Assembly: GCA_002402465.1 (NCBI GenBank)
Contig: DHFW01000050.1
Span: forward strand, 1-23,536
Origin: Bacteroidales bacterium UBA4814
GTDB lineage: Bacteria; Bacteroidota; Bacteroidia; Bacteroidales; UBA7960
Length of the DNA stretch: 23,536 nt
Reading direction: 5' to 3'
Shown here: positions 1 to 7,482 of the stretch, piece by piece
Layout: every line of letters begins with the position of its first letter
Numbering within the stretch: position 1 is the first letter of the stretch
The notes under the pieces: model-generated
What the model was told of the DNA's origin: nothing
Databases searched by the model: none
What the model saw: only the letters and a program-made list of their open reading frames with translations
Program-made: the position numbers and the translations under genes

Positions 1-73
1 AAGTTTTTTCGAATGGTTTTCATAAATAGGCTGACAAAGTTTAATTGACAAAAAATTCAAGGCACAATTTATC

Positions 74-113
74 CAACCAACTAATTAACTAATCGACTAA
101 TCAACCAATCGAC
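74..113. repeat. Degenerate 8-bp tandem repeat, five units
   Basis: Five adjacent octamers follow one another without gaps: CAACCAAC, TAATTAAC, TAATCGAC, TAATCAAC and CAATCGAC, with a consensus near YAATCRAC. The array is directly followed by a strongly pyrimidine-rich tract of about 75 nt on the + strand. No gene overlaps it. The role is unknown; it may be a simple-sequence array that varies between strains. Confidence 0.6.
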
Positions 114-120
114 AATTGCT

Positions 121-196
121 TGTTCCCTTCTCACTTTCTCTTTTTCTCCCCTTCTCATTTTCTCCTTGCCCGGTTTCCCGCCCCTTTTTTCTTCCG
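121..196. other. Pyrimidine-rich tract
   Basis: About 75 nt made almost entirely of C and T on the + strand, with only scattered purines. It lies just downstream of the octamer array and outside any gene. The sequence shows composition only; a structural or protein-binding role would be a guess. Confidence 0.45.
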
Positions 197-475
197 GTAG
201 TAAATTCCTCTAATAAATTAAAACTTTAAAAAAACCGCAATTGGGAAATAATCTTCCCTCTTTCCTTATCTGTTTTATGTTAATTCAGGGTAAACATAAA
301 AAAATAAAAACAAGTATGCAAGAATTGTAACTAAGTAAATGAAATTTAGAATCATTCTGAAAAGCGGTTATTGAAGAGGTCTGATTCCGGCATAATGCTG
401 AAGGATAAGTCCTTAAGCTTTACTAAAGGCAGGATACTGACGCTGGACTACTAAGCAGCAGCCCTGACAGGGAAA

Positions 476-530
476 TAAAAAAGTTTTTGAATGAGCCTGC
501 TGAAGGGGAATGGCTTACAGCCCCTTCAGC
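476..530 (-). terminator. Possible terminator hairpin of the coiled-coil gene
   Basis: A perfect 10-bp inverted repeat (GCTGAAGGGG at 499-508, CCCCTTCAGC at 521-530) with a 12-nt loop spans the stop codon of the minus-strand gene at 515-1126. Read on the minus strand, it is followed after about a dozen bases by a T-rich run (complement of 476-486). The offset T-run makes it a weaker candidate than the other terminators in this window. Confidence 0.35.
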
Positions 531-1126
531 TTCTTGATCTCGTTAAAGTGCTCAATGGTAATTTTTTCGAGGCGTTCGCGCGAGGTTTTACGATAGGTTT
601 CGTACTCTTCAAGAAGTTCGTGGAAGTCGTCGTGGCGCTTGCGTGAAATTTGCCTGAAACCCCTGAACATGAACACCAGCACCAGGCAGATTATGGCCAG
701 TGTTGCAATAATGCTCCAGACCAGAAAATTGTAAAAGGTCTTTCCAAGGGATTTGCCCAAAAAGTAGATACTTTCCCTTTCAACAATGGCCTTGTCGCGG
801 TCGGCATTGGCTTCCTGCACCTGGGCCTGCAACTGGTCATTATCTTCGTTCAGCTTCTTAACCTGGTCTTCCAATGATTTAATATTTTGCTGCGCCTGGG
901 CAAGGGAATCGAGCGACTGCTTTCTGATCTCCTGGAACATGTCTTCGCGTATGGCCCTGAAGCCTTCGTAAATACGGGTGCGCCGCTGCAAATCGTCGTA
1001 CTGACTCTTGAGAGTCACGACCCCTTCCTCTGGGGTGGCCTGCTGTGCTTTTAGCATTCGACAAGGTGAAACAGCAAAAAAAACGCCCATTGCCAATGCC
1101 ATCAGAAAAATCTTGCTCGTTTTCAT
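515..1126 (-). CDS. Exported coiled-coil protein with one membrane segment
   Basis: 203 residues. An N-terminal signal-like hydrophobic stretch (about 1-28) is followed by a charged, Gln/Glu/Lys-rich region (about 60-120) with heptad-like spacing that should form a coiled coil. One strong transmembrane segment follows (about 130-155, containing WSIIATLAIICLVLVFMF), and then a basic, charged tail of about 45 residues. The layout and the stretch around the membrane segment match a family common in Bacteroidota. That family is often auto-annotated as 'tRNA (guanine-N1)-methyltransferase', a label nothing in this sequence supports: there is no SAM-binding motif. The job is unknown; a membrane-anchored structural or scaffolding role is a guess. 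It is transcribed away from the cold-shock gene and no -7 box was found upstream. Confidence 0.75.
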   Translation of the reverse strand: MKTSKIFLMALAMGVFFAVSPCRMLKAQQATPEEGVVTLKSQYDDLQRRTRIYEGFRAIREDMFQEIRKQSLDSLAQAQQNIKSLEDQVKKLNEDNDQLQAQVQEANADRDKAIVERESIYFLGKSLGKTFYNFLVWSIIATLAIICLVLVFMFRGFRQISRKRHDDFHELLEEYETYRKTSRERLEKITIEHFNEIKKLKGL

Positions 1127-1323
1127 GGTGCTTGTGTATTTATGAATTATGCATTTCTTTTAATTCAACCCATTATAAGAAAGAATATTGTTTTTACCCT
1201 GCGTTTTTCCAAAAACACAAAAAAGAAGCTAAAGGCTTTCGCATCAACGCCTTAAACAAACAATACAAAATCATTCTTTTTTGTTAATTTTCAACCCATT
1301 AACGCTTTTACCTATATTTTAAT

Positions 1324-1331
1324 TACCTTTG
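1324..1331 (+). promoter_or_regulatory. -7 promoter box for the cold-shock-domain gene
   Basis: TACCTTTG matches the Bacteroidota housekeeping -7 consensus TAnnTTTG. No good TTTG box sits 19 nt upstream. The expected transcript start near 1338 would leave a leader of about 48 nt before the ATG at 1386. Confidence 0.55.
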
Positions 1332-1385
1332 CAACACTTGGCAGAGGCCAGCCACAATTACTGACTAAACAACAAAAAACATTAC

Positions 1386-1835
1386 ATGGGCAGATCGCAG
1401 GAATCTTTCAACAAAAAAGAAGTTCGCAACAAGAAAGAAAAAAAGAGAAAAGACAAGGAAAAGAAGAGGCTGGAGAGAAAAGACAAGGATACTTCCGGCA
1501 GCCTCGACGATATGATCGCCTATGTGGATGAATTTGGAAACATCACCTCCACCCCGCCCGACCCTTCTGAAAAAGAGGAAGTAAGTCTTGAAGATATTGT
1601 AGTAAGCACCCCGAAAAAGGAAGACATCCCCTACGATCCCATTCGCAAGGGTATTGTAAACTTTTTCAATGACTCTAAAGGTTTTGGATTTATTAAAGAC
1701 ACCGAAACCCAGGAAAGTGTTTTCGTGCACGTAAACAATGTACTCGAAGAGATTAAGGAAGGCAACCTGGTAAGCTTTGAGGTTGAAATGGGCCCCAAAG
1801 GGCTTTCGGCCATCAAGGTTAAAGTGGCCCGATAA
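1386..1835 (+). CDS. Cold-shock-domain protein with charged N-terminal extension
   Basis: 149 residues. The C-terminal part (about 88-149) is a cold-shock domain: it opens KGIVNFFNDSKGFGFI, containing the RNP1-type motif KGFGFI, followed by the RNP2-type VFVHVNNV. Such domains bind single-stranded nucleic acid and often act as RNA chaperones. The first 36 residues are extremely Lys/Arg/Glu-rich (KKEKKRKDKEKK and similar), followed by an acidic linker containing MIAYVDEFGNITSTPPDP. This extended form is about twice the length of classic 65-70 residue CspA proteins and is a recognised Bacteroidota variant. The basic tail may add RNA affinity (inference). It appears monocistronic, convergent with the gene at 2089-2628, and has a good -7 box at 1324. 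Confidence 0.9.
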   Translation: MGRSQESFNKKEVRNKKEKKRKDKEKKRLERKDKDTSGSLDDMIAYVDEFGNITSTPPDPSEKEEVSLEDIVVSTPKKEDIPYDPIRKGIVNFFNDSKGFGFIKDTETQESVFVHVNNVLEEIKEGNLVSFEVEMGPKGLSAIKVKVAR

Positions 1836-1980
1836 GCCACATCAGCCCTGTAACGGCATAACACTTTACATTTTTATTATTTAGCGGCATTCTTTTCCCG
1901 AGTCCCCGAAAGGGTGTTCTGAAAACCTTAATTGCCTGCTTCCGTCCTTTCTGCTTCTTACCAAGGTCTTATTTCAATCG

Positions 1981-2032
1981 TATCATAAACGGGTCATAAA
2001 CGTTTTAAAACGTTTATGACCCGTTTATGATA
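1981..2032. repeat. Perfect 52-bp palindrome with four octamer half-sites
   Basis: Positions 1981-2006 are the exact reverse complement of 2007-2032, with no spacer (centre TTTT/AAAA). Each arm carries the octamer CATAAACG twice, 11 bp apart: 1984-1991 and 1995-2002 on the +, mirrored at 2011-2018 and 2022-2029. That gives four half-sites arranged two forward, two reverse. It lies between the 3' ends of two convergent genes. There is no T-run after it, so it is not a standard intrinsic terminator. A protein-binding or replication/segregation site is possible but unproven. Confidence 0.85.
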
Positions 2033-2088
2033 TGTTTAAACTCAGGATTTTGACCGGGCCTGAAAGAAAGAAGTTACAGGGCCGGCAA

Positions 2089-2628
2089 TCAGTCGTTCAG
2101 GGCAATGGCCCGGCCATTAAAGTCAGGATTCTCGAAAGGCCATTGCTCGTTGACCCACGCCTTAACCGTTTCAGAAAAGGTTTGGTACAGGCTGTTTTCG
2201 GCTGAGCAGGTTCTGAGCCACCAGGTCACTTCCGCATCATGGTCAGGATCGCTGGAGTAGTTGAGATACACACAACCGATCATTTTACCGGTTTCCGCAT
2301 CTACCACGGGGTAGGAAAATGAGTTGGGCAGTGGGATTCTGCGCAGGGGATATTCCAGCCCCAGGAGGTCGTCCTGCAAAGGAGTGCCATTCATGGGCAT
2401 ATCCAAAGAGGGGATCGGCAGGCTATAATGGGGGTCGGTGCCTCCCGGCCCCTTTGAATGGTTGCTCATCACATCATGGGCATTCAGCGGCCTGAGGGTG
2501 AAGCGACCAGCTTCATTTTTGGCAGGGGGCTCGAAGTTACCGGGTACCAATACACGGGATTGCCCCAACACGGCAATCGAAAGAAACAACAGAAGAATGG
2601 ACGGTAAAAAAGCAAATCGAAATTTCAT
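2089..2628 (-). CDS. Exported GNAT-like protein
   Basis: 179 residues. It begins with a clear Sec signal peptide (about 1-22, MKFRFAFLPSILLLFLSIAVLG, then QS). The rest resembles one branch of the GNAT acetyltransferase family: FTLRPLNAHDV near the start, a middle PLQDDLLGLEYPLRR segment, FSYPVVDAETGKMIGCVYLNY, and an AEVTWWLRT...VKAWVNEQWPF ending. In cytoplasmic relatives the GCVYI strand and the WPF ending are conserved. An acetyl-CoA enzyme would not be expected outside the cytoplasm. It may therefore be a non-catalytic GNAT fold, use another ligand, or be a domain captured by a signal peptide (all inference). The family call rests on remembered motif similarity, not on a search. It appears monocistronic. 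Confidence 0.6.
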   Translation of the reverse strand: MKFRFAFLPSILLLFLSIAVLGQSRVLVPGNFEPPAKNEAGRFTLRPLNAHDVMSNHSKGPGGTDPHYSLPIPSLDMPMNGTPLQDDLLGLEYPLRRIPLPNSFSYPVVDAETGKMIGCVYLNYSSDPDHDAEVTWWLRTCSAENSLYQTFSETVKAWVNEQWPFENPDFNGRAIALND

Positions 2629-2964
2629 AAAGCCTTGCGTTTAATTGAATGATTGGAGGAAAACTTCACCCCATGTTTTAAGAAAGACCTACAGAATCCA
2701 TTGATTTATTTAGTCTTACGTAAAGTTTCTGCATTGCAAGGCGAAACGGCCGGTAAGAATCTCTCAAAAAATTGGAATTTTCTGTTATTAGCTGAAAGAC
2801 CCAACTATCTTTCTTTTAAAATTACAGAAGTTCAGGAAGTTAAAATCAGGTCATTCTTCCCTTGTATTCAGACGAAGGGCTCTTAAGCAATAAGTTTTCA
2901 ACACCTGCCCTTTTCCTTTCCGGGTCCATTCAATAATGCTTAAATTCGCAGGAAATTCGCCCCT
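2629..2964. other. Intergenic region upstream of dnaG
   Basis: These 336 bp lie between the divergent GNAT-like gene and dnaG. A TATCTTTC at 2806-2813 is one base off the TAnnTTTG -7 box and is the best promoter candidate for dnaG. Positions 2911-2939 match, with a few differences, a segment at 20961-20990 (see that repeat). A 77-codon open frame at 2653-2886 shows no recognisable domain or signal peptide and is not called as a gene. Confidence 0.5.
2911..2939 (+). repeat. Copy 1 of a roughly 30-bp dispersed element
   Basis: This stretch just before dnaG closely matches 20961-20990. Both run TTTTCC, then TTCC, GGT and the exact 12-mer ATTCAATAATGC, with one gap and about four substitutions. 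Both copies lie upstream of genes. Chance cannot be excluded on two copies. Confidence 0.4.
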
Positions 2965-4911
2965 ATGATCACACCTGAAACCATCGACAAGATCATGGAC
3001 GCCGCCCGTGTAGAGGAGGTGGTGGGTGAATTTGTGAACCTGAAAAAGCGAGGCGTTAACCTGATTGGTTTGTGCCCTTTCCACAACGAAAAGACCCCTT
3101 CGTTCAACGTAAACCCCGCCCGGGGCATTTACAAATGTTTTGGCTGCGGCAAGGGCGGCAATGCGGTGAACTTCCTGATGGAGCACGAGCATTACACCTA
3201 CCCCGAAGCGCTCCGATACCTGGCCAACAAGTACGGCATCGAGATAGATGAAGAGAAGCCTTCGCCCGAGCAGCAGCAGGCCATGGACGAGAAGGAGAGC
3301 CTGTACAACCTCTCTGCATTTGCGCAAAAGTATTTTGAAGAAACCCTGCACCATACTGAGGAAGGCAAGGCCATTGGCCTGACCTATTTGAAAGAGCGAG
3401 GCTTCCCGCTCGAAACCATCAAGAAATTCGGCCTGGGCTATGCCCTCAACGAGTGGGACGCCTTTACCATGCATGCCAAAAAGAACGGTTACAAAAAGGA
3501 ATTCCTGCTCAAAACCAGCCTTTCGAAAGAAAGGGATCAGCAGCTTTACGACAGCTTCCGCGGGCGGGTCATTTTCCCCATACACAACCTGTCGGGCCGG
3601 GTGCTGGGCTTTGGCGCACGCATCCTCACCAGCGAGAAAAACAAACCTAAATACATCAATACGGCCGAGAGCGACATTTACCACAAGAGCAAGGTGCTCT
3701 ACGGTTTGTATTTTGCCAAAAGTGCAGTGTCGCGCCTAGACAACTGCTACCTGGTGGAAGGCTATACCGATGTGATTTCGCTGCACCAGGCCGGCATCGA
3801 AAACGTGATCGCCTCCTCGGGCACCTCGCTTACCACCGATCAGATCAAGCTCATAAAGCGATACACCAGCAATATCACCCTGCTGTTCGATGGCGACCCT
3901 GCCGGCATCAAAGCCGCTTTTCGAGGCATCGACATGATTTTGGAAGAGGGCATGAACGTGCGCCTGGTGCTGTTTCCCGATGGCGAGGACCCCGACTCCT
4001 ATGCCCGCAAATACCGCCCGGTAGAGGTAAAGGAATTTATTGAAGGAAATGCACTCGACTTTATTTCTTTTAAAACCAATCTGCTGCTGGGCGAAACCAA
4101 AAACGACCCCATCCGCAAGGCCGGACTGATCAAGGAGATTGCTCAGACCATCTCCCTTATTCCTGAACCCATTGCGCGCACCCTATACATTCAGCAGTGC
4201 AGCGAGCTGATGGAAATCGATGAACGCCTGCTGGTGGCAGAAGTGAACAAGCTCAGGCGGCAAAAATTCACGCGAGACCAGAAATCAGGCTCCAGCCAGG
4301 AAATCCCCGAACCCCCACCCGAATATGTGGAGAAACAGCAGCCTGTCCAGGTAACCAATGGCCACCAGGAAAAGGAAGTCATTCGCATGCTGCTGCACCA
4401 TGGCGACAAAACCATTGAGTTTGAAGGAACTGATGAGCTTGGAAAAACCGTAAACATAGCCGTTAAGGTGATGGATTTTGTGGTCGATGACTTCAACGAC
4501 GACCAGCTCGGCTTCGACAATGCAGCCTGCCAGGCCATCTTTAACATTTTTGCCAGCCACCGACAGAAAGACAGCCTGCCTCACGAACAAGAGTTTTTCA
4601 ACCACCCGGAGGAGGCCGTTCGACAGTTGGCCATCGACCTGCTTTCCAGCCCCTATACCCTTAGCCATAACTGGGAAATACGCCACCGCATTTTTGTAAA
4701 AACCGAGGAAGAAACGCTCAAAACCAGCCTGCTCGAAGTCATTTACGCCTTTAAATTAAGGCGCCTGGAAAAAATGATTGGCGAAAACCAGGAAAAACTC
4801 AAGGAAGCCCGCGAGGAGGAAGAAATTACCCGCCTGCTCGAGGCCGACCGCCAGTTTAAAATGAAACGCAGCCTTTTTGCCAAAGAGCTCAGCCGCATCG
4901 TAACACGCTGA
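2965..4911 (+). CDS. dnaG: DNA primase DnaG
   Basis: 648 residues, normal for DnaG. This primase makes the RNA primers for lagging-strand synthesis and works with the DnaB helicase. The N-terminal CHC2 zinc-binding domain has its ligands at C37, H40, C58 and C61 (LCPFHNEKTPSF...YKCFGCGKGG). The core contains FGLGYA and VIFPIHNLSGRVLGFGAR. The Toprim catalytic site shows E265 in YLVEGYTDV and D309/D311 in LLFDGDPAG, followed by LFPDGEDPDSY. The C-terminal part beyond about residue 430 is poorly conserved and charged, as expected for the helicase-interacting domain. Neither rpsU nor rpoD adjoins it, unlike the classical macromolecular-synthesis operon. It seems to stand alone, with non-coding DNA on both sides. 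Confidence 0.97.
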   Translation: MITPETIDKIMDAARVEEVVGEFVNLKKRGVNLIGLCPFHNEKTPSFNVNPARGIYKCFGCGKGGNAVNFLMEHEHYTYPEALRYLANKYGIEIDEEKPSPEQQQAMDEKESLYNLSAFAQKYFEETLHHTEEGKAIGLTYLKERGFPLETIKKFGLGYALNEWDAFTMHAKKNGYKKEFLLKTSLSKERDQQLYDSFRGRVIFPIHNLSGRVLGFGARILTSEKNKPKYINTAESDIYHKSKVLYGLYFAKSAVSRLDNCYLVEGYTDVISLHQAGIENVIASSGTSLTTDQIKLIKRYTSNITLLFDGDPAGIKAAFRGIDMILEEGMNVRLVLFPDGEDPDSYARKYRPVEVKEFIEGNALDFISFKTNLLLGETKNDPIRKAGLIKEIAQTISLIPEPIARTLYIQQCSELMEIDERLLVAEVNKLRRQKFTRDQKSGSSQEIPEPPPEYVEKQQPVQVTNGHQEKEVIRMLLHHGDKTIEFEGTDELGKTVNIAVKVMDFVVDDFNDDQLGFDNAACQAIFNIFASHRQKDSLPHEQEFFNHPEEAVRQLAIDLLSSPYTLSHNWEIRHRIFVKTEEETLKTSLLEVIYAFKLRRLEKMIGENQEKLKEAREEEEITRLLEADRQFKMKRSLFAKELSRIVTR

Positions 4912-5468
4912 CCAATGCCCCTTTCGGGGAAAACCACCCCCGCTGATTTTTTGCATTCGAAAACCTACAAAAGCGCCCCCAAGCGAACACTCTTCCCGTC
5001 GCATCTTGCATGAATTCATCAATACTTTTGAAGCAACAACAAAACCCGCAAAAACGCCCTGCTTAAAGAAGCAGTAAAAATAATGCTTTCCGAAAAAATG
5101 AAAAATAATACCGCAAAAGTGCATTTTTGGCACAAGATATGATAGCAGAGGGAGCAAGCATTTTGCCAGAACATATTTTGTACACTCAACTATGAAACAA
5201 GCAAGTATCAATCCACAAATCCAGCCGGCACTGGAGCACGAATTGCCCTGGCGTCCGGGTGAAATCCGAAGCCGGACAGGTCGCGAAAAATTTCAGGCCA
5301 CAGCCGTATATTTCATGCGGTTTATTGTAATACTTGCTTTGCTGCTTGCAGTGCTGAGCACCAGCGCAAACATCAGCTAACCGAAATAACACCGCGGAAA
5401 CCGTCCTCAGCGCTAAGCGCGGCCTGGCCATTTCCTTCCCAGTGTTCAAGTCTCGCATGTTTTTTTGA
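4912..5468. other. Long intergenic region after dnaG
   Basis: About 560 bp with little recognisable content. A short CCCC/GGGG hairpin without a T-run lies at about 4918-4929. One small open frame with a membrane segment (5192-5380) is listed separately at low confidence. A short dyad GCGCT-A-AGCGC occurs near 5411-5421. No tRNA, riboswitch or strong terminator was recognised. Confidence 0.5.
5192..5380 (+). CDS. Possible small single-pass membrane protein
   Basis: 62 codons. A polar N-terminal half (containing WRPGEIRSRTGREKF) is followed by a strongly hydrophobic stretch (about 41-58, YFMRFIVILALLLAVLSTSA), so a small tail-anchored membrane peptide is conceivable. I recognise no family. 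It sits in an otherwise empty 600-bp gap, on the same strand as its neighbours, and has no clear ribosome-binding site or -7 box. It could equally be a chance open frame. Confidence 0.3.
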   Translation: MKQASINPQIQPALEHELPWRPGEIRSRTGREKFQATAVYFMRFIVILALLLAVLSTSANIS

Positions 5469-5499
5469 TTTGCAGTATGCAGCATTCTTTTTACCTTTG
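5469..5499 (+). promoter_or_regulatory. Bacteroidota-type promoter for PPIase-pheS
   Basis: TTTG at 5469-5472 and TACCTTTG at 5492-5499 are separated by exactly 19 nt, matching the -33/-7 consensus of the phylum. The predicted start point, around 5506, lies downstream of the first possible start codon of the open frame (5470). It therefore supports the ATG at 5524. Confidence 0.75.
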
Positions 5500-5523
5500 A
5501 TGCTTGCAAAAAACCAAATCAAA

Positions 5524-6252
5524 ATGAAAAAGACACCCTACACCCTTTTCGCAGCCAGCCTTTTTTCGATGATCATGCTGATGGCCTCCTGCGGCAATGC
5601 CCGCAACACCGGTTCTGAACAGCAATCCGAACAGGCCCCTGTGGCTGAGACTGTGCAGCAAAGCGAACAATTGGTAAAGATCACCACCGATTTTGGCGAG
5701 ATCGTGCTGAAGCTCTATAACGAAACTCCGGCCCACCGCGACAACTTCGTGAAGCTGGTCGAAGAAGGCTTCTATGACGGAACGCTGTTTCACAGGGTTA
5801 TTAATGCCTTTATGATACAGGGCGGCGACCCCAGCTCAAAGAATGCACAGCCTGGCCAGCCTTTGGGCAGCGGCGGGCCCGATTATACCATACAGGCAGA
5901 GATTGTTCCCGGACTATTTCATAAAAAAGGTGCCCTGGCAGCAGCCCGCCTTGGCGACCAGGCAAATCCTGAGCGCCGTTCGTCGGGCTCGCAGTTTTAT
6001 ATTGTTCAGGGCAGAGTTTGGACACCCGAAGAACTCGACCGCATGGAACAACAGCGCGGGATGGCTTTCAGCCCCGAGCAAAGGCAAGCTTATACCACCA
6101 TTGGCGGCACTCCCCACCTCGATGCCGGGTATACTGTGTTTGGCGAAGTGGTGGAAGGCCTCGATGTAGTGGATAAAATTGCTGCAGTACAAACCGCCCC
6201 CGGCGACCGCCCCGTGCAGGACGTGGCTATGAAAATAGAACTCTTGAAATAA
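5524..6252 (+). CDS. Cyclophilin-type peptidyl-prolyl isomerase, lipoprotein
   Basis: 242 residues from the ATG at 5524, a start chosen because the promoter at 5469-5499 lies upstream of it and because it opens with a clean lipoprotein signal (MKKTPYTLF...LMASC, lipid Cys at 23). The mature protein is therefore probably anchored in the cell envelope, where it would help extracytoplasmic proteins fold. A Gln/Glu-rich linker leads into the cyclophilin fold: LVKITTDFGEIVLKLYNETPAHRDNFVKL, then active-site motifs LFHRVINAFMIQGGD and SSGSQFYIVQG. A segment of about 40 residues rich in Glu/Arg/Gln is inserted before HLDAGYTVFGEVVEGLDVVDKI, an arrangement common in Bacteroidota members. The pheS start codon follows only 12 nt after its stop, so the two are probably cotranscribed. 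Confidence 0.93.
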   Translation: MKKTPYTLFAASLFSMIMLMASCGNARNTGSEQQSEQAPVAETVQQSEQLVKITTDFGEIVLKLYNETPAHRDNFVKLVEEGFYDGTLFHRVINAFMIQGGDPSSKNAQPGQPLGSGGPDYTIQAEIVPGLFHKKGALAAARLGDQANPERRSSGSQFYIVQGRVWTPEELDRMEQQRGMAFSPEQRQAYTTIGGTPHLDAGYTVFGEVVEGLDVVDKIAAVQTAPGDRPVQDVAMKIELLK

Positions 6253-6264
6253 CCTTTGTTTCCC

Positions 6265-7293
6265 ATGACCGAAAAAATCAAAGCCCTGCTGCAGGAAGTG
6301 GAGGCCTTTAAGGCCGAAACCCATGAACAGCTTGAGGCTTTTCGCGTAAAGATGCTTTCGAAAAAAGGCCTGATACCGGCCCTTTTTCAGGATTTTAAAT
6401 CCGTTGAACCTGCCATGCGCAAGGAGATAGGGCAGCAACTCAACGAACTGAAGAATTTTGCCACCGACAAGCTGAATCAGATCAGGGAACAACTGGAACA
6501 CACCACCGGGTCAATACAAAATCAAGACATCCCCGACCTGAGCATGCCCGCCGACCAGTATCCGCTGGGAGCCCGCCACCCCTTGTCGGTTACGCGCAAC
6601 CGCATCAACGGCATTTTCGAAAAAATCGGTTTTGTGATATCGGAAGGCCCTGAAATGGAAGACGACTGGCATAACTTCAGCGCCCTGAATTTCCCGGAAG
6701 AACACCCTGCGCGGGATATGCAGGACACCTTTTTCATTGGCAAAAACCCTGACCTGGCCCTCAGAACCCATACCAGCTCGGTGCAGGTGCGGGTAATGGA
6801 AAGCCAGAAACCGCCCATCCGCACCATTTCACCTGGAAGGGTATTCAGAAACGAAGCCATTTCGGCCCGCGCGCACTGCATCTTTCACCAGGTAGAAGGC
6901 CTATATATTGACAAAGGTGTTTCCTTTGCCGATATGCGGCAAACCTTGCTCTATTTTGCCCGCGAAATGTTTGGCGAAAAAACCCAGATTCGCCTGCGTC
7001 CCTCTTTCTTCCCCTTTACCGAACCTTCGGCCGAAATGGATGTGTCGTGCAGCATTTGCGGAGGACCAGGTTGCCCGGTTTGCAAATATACCGGCTGGCT
7101 CGAAATTATGGGCTGCGGAATGGTGGACCCCAACGTGCTCGAAAATTGCGGCATCGACAGCAAAACCTATTCAGGATATGCATTCGGTATGGGCATTGAA
7201 CGCATTGCCATGCTGCTTTTCCAGGTGAAAGACCTGCGCATGTTCTTCGAAAACGACCTGCGCTTCCTCAGGCAATTTAAGGCTGCTTTGTAG
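6265..7293 (+). CDS. pheS: Phenylalanine-tRNA ligase alpha subunit
   Basis: 342 residues from the ATG at 6265 (MTEKIKALLQEVEAFKA); a TTG three codons upstream is less likely. PheS is the catalytic subunit of the PheS2PheT2 enzyme that charges tRNA-Phe in the cytoplasm. An N-terminal coiled-coil arm (about 1-85) that contacts tRNA is followed by the class II catalytic core. Visible motifs are HPLSVTRNRINGIF...EGPEMEDDWHNFSALN, RTHTSSVQVRVM, PGRVFRNEAISARAHCIFHQVEGLYID and the motif-3 region YAFGMGIERIAMLLF. A CSICGGPGCPVCKYTGWLEI segment carries four cysteines spaced like a small zinc site, seen in some PheS lineages. pheT is not adjacent, which is usual in this phylum. A terminator follows at 7343. 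Confidence 0.97.
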   Translation: MTEKIKALLQEVEAFKAETHEQLEAFRVKMLSKKGLIPALFQDFKSVEPAMRKEIGQQLNELKNFATDKLNQIREQLEHTTGSIQNQDIPDLSMPADQYPLGARHPLSVTRNRINGIFEKIGFVISEGPEMEDDWHNFSALNFPEEHPARDMQDTFFIGKNPDLALRTHTSSVQVRVMESQKPPIRTISPGRVFRNEAISARAHCIFHQVEGLYIDKGVSFADMRQTLLYFAREMFGEKTQIRLRPSFFPFTEPSAEMDVSCSICGGPGCPVCKYTGWLEIMGCGMVDPNVLENCGIDSKTYSGYAFGMGIERIAMLLFQVKDLRMFFENDLRFLRQFKAAL

Positions 7294-7342
7294 AAAGCAG
7301 ATAGCCTGCCTGCTCTCAAAGCAGGAAGAAGTTACTTTTTTG

Positions 7343-7375
7343 ACCCGGGATGCAAACGTTCCGGGTTTCCTTTTT
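7343..7375 (+). terminator. Intrinsic terminator after pheS
   Basis: ACCCGG (7343-7348) pairs with CCGGGT (7361-7366) across a 12-nt loop, followed by TTTCCTTTTT. The stem is short but well placed, about 50 nt after the pheS stop codon. Confidence 0.6.
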
Positions 7376-7482
7376 CCAGGGCAAGGAATCAACCTCAAAA
7401 AAATTTTTAATTTTTTTAGTCTTGCTGTAACATTTAAAGGACCATGCCGTCATACCACTGAAAAACAAACAAACCCTCCTTT

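Larger units (their letters stand above)
1..498. other. Non-coding stretch at the window start
   Basis: I see no convincing gene here on either strand. It holds an octamer tandem repeat (74-113), a pyrimidine-rich tract (about 121-196), an AT-rich middle (200-350) and a more GC-balanced part at 361-475. That last part has a few small hairpins, for example AAGGA/TCCTT near 401-414 and CCCT/AGGG near 462-472. It could hold a small RNA, but no known RNA family is recognisable, so none is called. Confidence 0.6.

Noticed and set aside
361..475. GC-balanced intergenic segment with small hairpins, considered as a tRNA or small RNA
   Set aside because: No acceptor stem, T-loop or anticodon arm could be laid out, and no known RNA family is recognisable; the hairpins are short enough for chance.
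1981..2032. Palindrome considered as an intrinsic terminator
   Set aside because: There is no T-run on either side and the arms meet without a loop, so it was listed as a repeat of unknown role instead.
2653..2886. 77-codon plus-strand frame upstream of dnaG
   Set aside because: No recognisable family, signal peptide, membrane segment or ribosome-binding site; the region is more likely regulatory.
2851..3684. 277-codon minus-strand open frame opposite dnaG
   Set aside because: It is a mirror of the dnaG coding frame produced by codon bias; it shows no signal, domain or promoter, while dnaG is unmistakable.
5125..5148. TGGCAC near 5130 considered as a sigma-54 promoter
   Set aside because: The -12 GC element is not present at the required spacing.
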